Shown here: positions 58,891 through 64,000 of the stretch, piece after piece
Layout: each line of letters starts with the position of its first letter
Position numbering within the stretch: the first letter of the stretch is position 1
From: Mesorhizobium neociceri
GTDB taxonomy: Bacteria; Pseudomonadota; Alphaproteobacteria; Rhizobiales; Rhizobiaceae
DNA: 64,000 nt
Assembly: GCF_013520985.1 (NCBI RefSeq)
Contig: NZ_JACDTY010000008.1
Span: 62,001-126,000, forward strand
Reading direction: 5' to 3'
Made by a program: the position numbers and the translations under genes
The notes under the pieces: model-generated
Told to the model about the DNA's origin: nothing
Database searches by the model: none
What the model saw: the letters and a program-made list of their open reading frames with translations, nothing else

Positions 58891-61668
58891 TTGTTTGAGA
58901 GCCTGATTGGCGCTGTCGTCGTTGTCGTGCTGTTCGTCCTCGTCTTGCGCCAGCAGGGCCGCATCGGCCTGATCGAACGCGAACTCGGCGCGCTGCGCAG
59001 CCTGGTTCTGTCCGGTGTGAATGTAGCCGCGCCCGCTGCCAAACCGGTCGAGCAGGCTGCGAACGACAGCGTGCCGGCGGACGCGGCTCAGGCCACCGCA
59101 GCGATTGCCGACATAGCTTCGCCAACAGCAGCCGAAGCGGCGCAGGCACCGGCCGCGGCGCCCGAAGCGGTAACCAGCGAGGCCGTGCCGGAACTGTCGG
59201 CAGCTGCCAAGGCGGCGTTGACCGGATCCGCGCCGGCTGCCGCAGCGAAAGCAGCCCGCCAGTCCGAGGTCGAAACGGCGCTCGGCACACGATGGGCGGT
59301 CTGGGTCGGCGGCATCGCGCTGGCCTTGGGCGGCCTGTTCCTGATCCGCTACACCATCGAGGCCGGTATTTTCGGGCCTGAAGTACGGCTGGCCCTCGCA
59401 GCATTGCTCGGTCTGGTGCTGATCGGCGGCGGCGAGTTCATTCGCCGCACCGGCTTCAAGGTTCCGGTGGAAGGGGTGGCTGGCGCCTACATCCCGGCGA
59501 TCCTGACGGCCGCCGGCGCCTTCATCCTGTTCGGCACGGTCTATGCGGCCCATGCCGTTTACGGCTTCGTCGGCCCGGCCTTCGCCTTCACCGTGCTCGG
59601 CGCCATCGGCGTGGCGACGATTGTCGCCGCTCTCGTCCACGGCCAGGCGCTGGCCGGCATCGGCCTTGTCGGCTCCATGGCCACGCCGGCACTTGTGTCC
59701 TCGCAGGCGCCCAACCCATGGGCGCTGTTCATCTATCTCGCCATCGTGCTTGCCGCCAGCGCGGTGATCGCCCGCATGCGCGACTGGAAATTCCTGGTCG
59801 CGGCGGCCTTCTTCGGCACCGGCGCCTGGACCATCGCGTACATGATGAACGCGCCCGGCGCCGCCGACCTTGCCGTCATCCTGTTCATTGATGCGGTGAC
59901 GCTGGCGGTGCTTGCCTTTGTCTGGCTGGTCAGTCGTGGCGGCGAAGCGGAAACTGCAAAAAACGGCTTCGACTGGCCCTCGGTCGTGCCGGGCGTTTTC
60001 GTTGCGTTTTCGGCGCTGGGCCTGTCCGTCGACACGACACTGGTCGCCGCCGGCGGCGCCTTGCCGGGCGCGTTCGTCCTCGTCGCCCTTGTCGCCACCG
60101 CACTCTACCGGCCGCGCGCGCTGCCGCTGCTGCACGCCGCCGGTGTGGTGAGCGTGATGATCTATCTCGGCATCATTCCGCCCGCCACCATCGGCTCGGA
60201 CATATCCCAGGGAAATATAGGCTTTGACGGCATGCCGGTGGCGGCCGGAAATCCCTTGACGCTGCGCCTCGGCATTGGCCTCGGCCTGGTCTTCATCGGC
60301 GCCGGTTTCTGGGCCGCGCGCCGCTTCGCCGCCACCGCGCAGGTCCGCGCGGCATGCTGGGCGGCATGGGGTGTCGCCGCGCCGCTGGTCATCCTGCTGA
60401 CGCTGTGGCTTGCCTACGGCAATCTCGACCGCGACCTTGCCTATGCCGCGGTCGCTGCCCTTCTGGTCGTCGTCTTCGCCGCTGGCGGCGAATGGATCGC
60501 GCGGGCCGAACAGCCGCCGCTGAAGGGCGACATCGCCGTCTCCTTCGCGCTTGGCGGCTCGGCTCTGGCCGGCCTCCTGATGCTGCATATGGCCTTCGGT
60601 TCCGGCTGGACGACCATTCTTGCCGGCGTTGCCGCCATCGTGCCGGCGCTGGCGACACGCTGGCGCTCCTATCCGGTGCTCGGCTGGATCTCGGTCGGCG
60701 CGGTTGTCGCCGTGCTTGGCCGCGTCGCCTTCGATCCGACCATCGTCGGCGCCGAATTTCTGACGACGACGCCGGTATTCAACTGGCTGCTGCCGGGATA
60801 CGGCGTGCCGGCGCTGGCCTTCGGATTCGCCGCCTGGCAGCTCGCCCGCACCACCCGCGCACTACCAATAACTGGCAATGGTCGGCCGCGCCTTGCCATG
60901 GAAGCTGGTGCAGCCCTGTTCGCGCTGCTCACCGTCGCCATGCTGGTGCGCCACGCCATGCATGGCGGCGTCATCGACACCGGCACCGTCACGCTTGCCG
61001 AACAGGCCATCTATACGCTGATCGCCATCGGTGCCGGCGCCATATTGGTCGCCATCGACATGCGCTCGCCAAGCTCGGTGCTGCGCTACGGCTCGATGGC
61101 CGCCGGCGTGGTTTCGGTCGCCTTCATCGCCTTCCAGCATTTCCTGGCGCTGAACCCGTTGTTCACCGACGAATCGACCGGCCAGATCCCGGTGTTCAAC
61201 CTGTTGTTCCTGGCCTACCTGCTGCCGGCCATCGCCGCCGGCGGGCTGGCGCTCTATGCCAGGGACAAGCGGCCGCCATGGTATGCGCAGATGCTGGCGG
61301 TGGTCGCGGCATTGCTTGTCTTCGCCTACGCCACACTGTCGGTCAGGCGTGTGTTCAAGGGCGAGTTCATCGGCCTGTGGAGCGGCCTCGGCCAGCTCGA
61401 GACCTACACGTATTCGGCGCTCTGGCTGGTCATCGGCGTCGTGCTGCTCACCGCTGGTGTCTGGCTGAAATCGCAAGTGCTGCGCATTGCCTCGGCGGCG
61501 CTGATCGCGATTGCCGTGGTGAAGGTCTTCCTGTTCGATATGTCGGAGCTGGAAGGCGTGCTCAGGGCATTGTCCTTCATCGGCCTGGGTGCGGTGCTGA
61601 TCGGCATCGGCCTGTTCTACCAGCGGCTGCTGACACGGGCGGCGAGGGAAGGCAGCACACCATCTTGA
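58891..61668 (+). CDS. Large DUF2339 multi-pass membrane protein
   Basis: 925 residues. An N-terminal helix (LIGAVVVVVLFVLVLRQQGRI) and an Ala/Pro-rich linker of ~110 residues precede a DUF2339 region with more than twenty hydrophobic segments, starting VETALGTRWAVWVGGIALALGGLFLIRYTIEAG. Function unknown; the DUF2339 family is widespread in the inner membrane of proteobacteria and Bacteroidetes. It starts with TTG 58891, with GGGGGAACC upstream, and no ATG nearby fits better. It is the only large membrane protein in this block and stands in its own unit; the gap before it (58644-58890) shows nothing else. Confidence 0.92.
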   Translation: MFESLIGAVVVVVLFVLVLRQQGRIGLIERELGALRSLVLSGVNVAAPAAKPVEQAANDSVPADAAQATAAIADIASPTAAEAAQAPAAAPEAVTSEAVPELSAAAKAALTGSAPAAAAKAARQSEVETALGTRWAVWVGGIALALGGLFLIRYTIEAGIFGPEVRLALAALLGLVLIGGGEFIRRTGFKVPVEGVAGAYIPAILTAAGAFILFGTVYAAHAVYGFVGPAFAFTVLGAIGVATIVAALVHGQALAGIGLVGSMATPALVSSQAPNPWALFIYLAIVLAASAVIARMRDWKFLVAAAFFGTGAWTIAYMMNAPGAADLAVILFIDAVTLAVLAFVWLVSRGGEAETAKNGFDWPSVVPGVFVAFSALGLSVDTTLVAAGGALPGAFVLVALVATALYRPRALPLLHAAGVVSVMIYLGIIPPATIGSDISQGNIGFDGMPVAAGNPLTLRLGIGLGLVFIGAGFWAARRFAATAQVRAACWAAWGVAAPLVILLTLWLAYGNLDRDLAYAAVAALLVVVFAAGGEWIARAEQPPLKGDIAVSFALGGSALAGLLMLHMAFGSGWTTILAGVAAIVPALATRWRSYPVLGWISVGAVVAVLGRVAFDPTIVGAEFLTTTPVFNWLLPGYGVPALAFGFAAWQLARTTRALPITGNGRPRLAMEAGAALFALLTVAMLVRHAMHGGVIDTGTVTLAEQAIYTLIAIGAGAILVAIDMRSPSSVLRYGSMAAGVVSVAFIAFQHFLALNPLFTDESTGQIPVFNLLFLAYLLPAIAAGGLALYARDKRPPWYAQMLAVVAALLVFAYATLSVRRVFKGEFIGLWSGLGQLETYTYSALWLVIGVVLLTAGVWLKSQVLRIASAALIAIAVVKVFLFDMSELEGVLRALSFIGLGAVLIGIGLFYQRLLTRAAREGSTPS

Positions 61669-61715
61669 AGGAATATGCAAAATAGGATATTGGAATATCC
61701 ACCGGAGGATATTCC
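61665..61715 (+). promoter_or_regulatory. vapBC promoter and operator
   Basis: TTGAAG (61665-61670), 17 bp, TATTGG (61688-61693) form a possible promoter that begins inside the stop codon of the preceding gene. GGATATTGGAATATCC (61685-61700) is a perfect palindrome over the -10 box. Another GGATATTCC (61707-61715) lies just before the ATG. Repeated inverted boxes at the start of a toxin-antitoxin operon are typical antitoxin-binding sites. Confidence 0.55.
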
Positions 61716-61958
61716 ATGCCGCTCTATATACGTGACGACGAAGTGGATGCGCTGGCCAGCAGATTGCAGCGCGAGACGAACGCTCCGAGCAAAACGGAGG
61801 CGGTGCGCATCGCACTCGTGCACGAACTCGAACGCAATCGCACGAAGGTGCCGCTGCGCGACCGGATTGCCAGGTTGCAGGCCGAGGCCAGGAAGATTGG
61901 CCTGCCCAATCCCGATTTCGATATGAAGAAATTCACCGACGAGATGTGGGAAGACTGA
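61716..61958 (+). CDS. vapB: VapB-type antitoxin (Rv0623-like)
   Basis: 80 residues: N-terminal DNA-binding part MPLYIRDDEVDALASRLQRETNAPSKTEAVRIALVHELER (PSK transcription-factor / Rv0623-like domain) and a C-terminal toxin-binding tail rich in charged and aromatic residues (FDMKKFTDEMWED). The end overlaps vapC by one base (TGATG), so the two are coupled. Confidence 0.9.
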   Translation: MPLYIRDDEVDALASRLQRETNAPSKTEAVRIALVHELERNRTKVPLRDRIARLQAEARKIGLPNPDFDMKKFTDEMWED

Positions 61959-62374
61959 TGTTTGTCGACGCGTCGGTGATCGTCGCCATTCTCAACCAGG
62001 AGCCGGGTTGGGAGGAATTGATCAAGCGGATTTCCGGCTTTTCCGGCTTGCTCTGCGTTTCTCCGTTGGTGCGCTTCGAAGCAACACAGGCACTGGCGCG
62101 TGCCGGCGCGGGGTCGCGCAAACCCACTGCCGAGGCCCTTCTCCATGCTCGCGATCTGGTTGATCGATTCATTGTGGAGATTGACGGAGAGAATGTGACC
62201 ATCGACGACGACATCGGCTCTCGGGCCATCGATGCCAGCGCCCGTTACGGCAAAGCCGTTGGGCACCAAGCGGATCTGAATCTTGGCGACTGTTTCGCTT
62301 ATGCCTGTGCGAAACGCCGCGATCTCCCGCTGCTCTACAAGGGCAATGATTTCGCGCTGACCGATTTGGGATAA
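61958..62374 (+). CDS. vapC: VapC-type PIN-domain toxin
   Basis: 138 residues. PIN ribonuclease with MFVDASVIVAILNQEPGW (first Asp), VRFEATQALARAGAG (Glu), and LNLGDCFAYACAKRRDLPLLYKGNDFALTD (second and third acidic residues). Likely cleaves tRNA or rRNA; VapB neutralises it. The 162 bp after it holds no gene. Confidence 0.93.
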   Translation: MFVDASVIVAILNQEPGWEELIKRISGFSGLLCVSPLVRFEATQALARAGAGSRKPTAEALLHARDLVDRFIVEIDGENVTIDDDIGSRAIDASARYGKAVGHQADLNLGDCFAYACAKRRDLPLLYKGNDFALTDLG

Positions 62375-62536
62375 TTCGGCTTTCTTGTTGATTGCCGGGA
62401 ATAATTTGGCCGATCACCTCGTTATCTCACTGCTTGGGTGACCGGGGCGGCAGACCGCTTCGCGCTGGCTGCTTGCGCCGCGCCGGGAAGGCGCGTTCAA
62501 TCGAGTTAAACAAGGGCGACCTCAGAACCAGCGGTC

Positions 62537-63055
62537 ATGGACGAAAAGAAGGCAGCAATCCTTGGTGAAATACCGCGCCTGCGTCGCTACGCACGCTCGC
62601 TTCTGCGCGACCGCGATTCCGCCGACGATCTCGTCCAGGATTGCCTCGAACGGGCGCTCTTGCGGCTCGAGAGCTGGCAGACAGGAGAAAGCCCCCGGAG
62701 GTGGCTGTTTACGATCATGCATCATTTGTTCATCGACCAGATGCGCAAGGTGAACCGGCGCGGCGAGGCGGCGATCCTGCCGCTTGACGCAAACGAGGCG
62801 CAGGCAGTCCCCGCCGAGCAGGCGGAGAACGCCGCCTCGCGCGAGATCATCGACGCGCTGCAAGCGATCAGCCCCGATCGCCGCGCCGCTCTCGTCATGG
62901 TCGCCATCGAAGGATTTTCCTATGCCGAGGCCGCCAACATTCTCGGCGTGCCCGCCGGCACGCTGATGTCGCGCATAGCGCGCGGGCGCGAGGAGCTGCG
63001 CAGCCTGCTCGACGACACGGCGCGCCGCCGCTCGATAAGGATCGTCGAGAAATGA
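62537..63055 (+). CDS. ECF sigma factor (sigma-70 family, RpoE-like)
   Basis: 172 residues: sigma region 2 (RLRRYARSLLRDRDSADDLVQDCLERALLRLESW, RRWLFTIMHHLFIDQMRK) and region 4 (ALQAISPDRRAALVMVAIEGFSYAEAANILGVPAGTLMSRIARGREELRSLL). Group-4 sigma factor for an envelope or redox stress regulon; the targets are unknown. Coupled by an ATGA overlap to the anti-sigma gene. Ribosome-binding site weak. Confidence 0.93.
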   Translation: MDEKKAAILGEIPRLRRYARSLLRDRDSADDLVQDCLERALLRLESWQTGESPRRWLFTIMHHLFIDQMRKVNRRGEAAILPLDANEAQAVPAEQAENAASREIIDALQAISPDRRAALVMVAIEGFSYAEAANILGVPAGTLMSRIARGREELRSLLDDTARRRSIRIVEK

Positions 63056-63843
63056 CCCGCCGCGATTTTTCCGAACGCGACATCCACATGGCCCTCGACG
63101 GCGAACTGCCGAGCGATGAGCGCGCCGCCTATGACGCCTGGATCGACGCCAATCCCGAAATGAAAGCGAAAAGCGCCCGCTATACCGCCGACCGCGCTGC
63201 GCTGCGCGCTGCCTTTGCCGGTGTGCTCGACGAGCCGGTGCCGATGCTGTTCAAGCAGATCGTGCGCGGCGAAGGCGCGACCAAAGTAGCGGCTCGGCAC
63301 TCGCGCTGGTGGCTTGCGGCCGCGGCGGCCACGGTTCTCGTCGCCGGCGGTCTTGGCGGCTATTTTGCCGGCATCGACGGTATCGGCAGGGATGACGGGG
63401 CAGACGACCAGCTGGCCGAGGAGGCTATCGCCGCCCATGTCATCTATGCCGCCGAACAACGCCATGCTGTGGAAGTGCCTGCCAGCGACAAGGATCATCT
63501 GCAGACCTGGCTGTCCAACCGCGTCGGCCTGAAACTGGTGGCGCCGGATCTGGTGGCGGAAGGCTTCCAACTGGTTGGCGGCCGGTTGCTGCCTGCCGGC
63601 CAGGGCAAGGCCGCGATGCTGCTTTACGAGGACGCCAAGGGCCAGCGCATCTCCCTGTTCGTCACCGCTGATTCCTCAGCCAAGTCCAAGGGCACCTATA
63701 TGGCCGACGCCGACGGTCCCGAGGCGGTCTACTGGCTGGACAAGGGCTATGCCTGCGCCGTCGTCGGCTCGCTGCCGCGCGAGCAGCTGGCCGCAGTCGC
63801 CAAGCGCGCCTACGGTCAGCTTCTGGCGGGTCTCGCCAGTTGA
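63052..63843 (+). CDS. Membrane-anchored anti-sigma factor
   Basis: 263 residues. N-terminal cytoplasmic sigma-binding part (FSERDIHMALDGELPSDERAAYDAWIDANPEMKAKSARYTADRAALRAAF) typical of class of RskA/ChrR-like anti-sigma factors without the zinc HxxxCxxC motif. A single membrane helix follows (WWLAAAAATVLVAGGLGGYF, ~84-104). The periplasmic domain of ~150 residues ends in LDKGYACAVVGSLPREQLAAVAKRAYGQL. Negatively controls the ECF sigma factor encoded just upstream; release is probably by periplasmic signalling and proteolysis. No HxxxCxxC zinc site is visible. Confidence 0.9.
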   Translation: MTRRDFSERDIHMALDGELPSDERAAYDAWIDANPEMKAKSARYTADRAALRAAFAGVLDEPVPMLFKQIVRGEGATKVAARHSRWWLAAAAATVLVAGGLGGYFAGIDGIGRDDGADDQLAEEAIAAHVIYAAEQRHAVEVPASDKDHLQTWLSNRVGLKLVAPDLVAEGFQLVGGRLLPAGQGKAAMLLYEDAKGQRISLFVTADSSAKSKGTYMADADGPEAVYWLDKGYACAVVGSLPREQLAAVAKRAYGQLLAGLAS

Positions 63844-63870
63844 GCGCATTCCGTTTTCGCGTCATGCACC

Positions 63871-63901
63871 GGGGCGGCGGCGCACTTCGCGGTGCCGCCC
63901 C
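63871..63901 (+). terminator. GC-rich hairpin after the anti-sigma gene
   Basis: GGGGCGGC (63871-63878) pairs with GCCGCCCC (63894-63901), 28 bases after the stop codon. There is no T run, so it may end the transcript only weakly. The remaining 99 bp to the window end show no supported gene. Confidence 0.5.
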
Positions 63902-64000
63902 CATCGCCCGCCACTCGCGGCGGAACTGTCACAATTCGGCCCTATTCAAGGTGCGATAGCGCTTGGCTGACATCGGCGTTTCGGCTGATGTTTGCGACGT

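Noticed and set aside
58636..60588. 650-codon leftward frame opposite the DUF2339 gene
   Set aside because: Arg/Gly/Gln-rich shadow with no motif, while the plus strand shows a regular membrane protein.

Overview
The window is GC-rich chromosomal DNA of a Rhizobiales alphaproteobacterium, most likely Mesorhizobium or a close relative. The basis is gene order, protein style and repeat content; no database search was possible. The order dapA-smpB-...-NYN gene-rpoZ-rsh-pyrE-...-acpS-lepB-rnc-era-recO is a typical Rhizobiales housekeeping backbone. The Omp2b/RopB-type porins and the short palindromic intergenic repeats also fit this group. I see no rRNA, CRISPR array, insertion sequence or replication origin. 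There is one tRNA, tRNA-Ser(GCU).

Layout. 1-13.5 kb: the 5' part of pepN, a DMT exporter, an XRE/MmyB-like regulator, a type-4-like uracil-DNA glycosylase, ETF-ubiquinone oxidoreductase, a DUF922 protease-like protein, an EEP-fold nuclease/phosphatase, AMP nucleosidase and several small exported proteins. 13.5-23.6 kb: an orphan branched-chain amino acid binding protein, then a leucine-catabolism block (mccA, mccB, ivd and a TetR-type regulator). Three tandem secreted-protein paralogs, a macrodomain gene and a hicAB toxin-antitoxin pair lie inside that block. 23.6-35.5 kb: acylphosphatase, MarR, a HisC-like aminotransferase, a TPR-sulfotransferase, two divergent near-identical porins flanking tRNA-Ser and a GIY-YIG ORF, a lone tyrosine recombinase, an alpha/beta hydrolase and a soluble lytic transglycosylase. 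35.5-58.7 kb: the housekeeping backbone, interrupted by three accessory blocks. 58.7-64 kb: a giant DUF2339 membrane protein, vapBC, and an ECF sigma/anti-sigma pair.

How genes work together. Ivd makes 3-methylcrotonyl-CoA and MccA/MccB carboxylate it; ETF-QO takes electrons from acyl-CoA dehydrogenases such as Ivd through ETF; the TetR gene behind ivd probably controls the block. Rsh, RpoZ, PyrE, AcpS, LepB, Rnc, Era and RecO are core cell functions. Three type II toxin-antitoxin modules (HicAB, a HigB/HigA-like pair, VapBC) sit at junctions of the accessory blocks.

The most unusual feature is at 37.3-42.8 kb. Decayed 3'-end copies of the GH25 lysozyme gene and of the UDGb gene lie in direct orientation on both sides of a toxin-antitoxin pair. 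It looks like the ghost of a second allele of the GH25-UDGb junction, embedded between two regulator-plus-target gene pairs. Other points of interest are palindromic repeats that supply protein termini, a leaderless promoter with an operator in its spacer, an inverted duplication of the tRNA-Ser 3' end, the tandem four-cysteine secreted family, and a DddP-like M24 enzyme.
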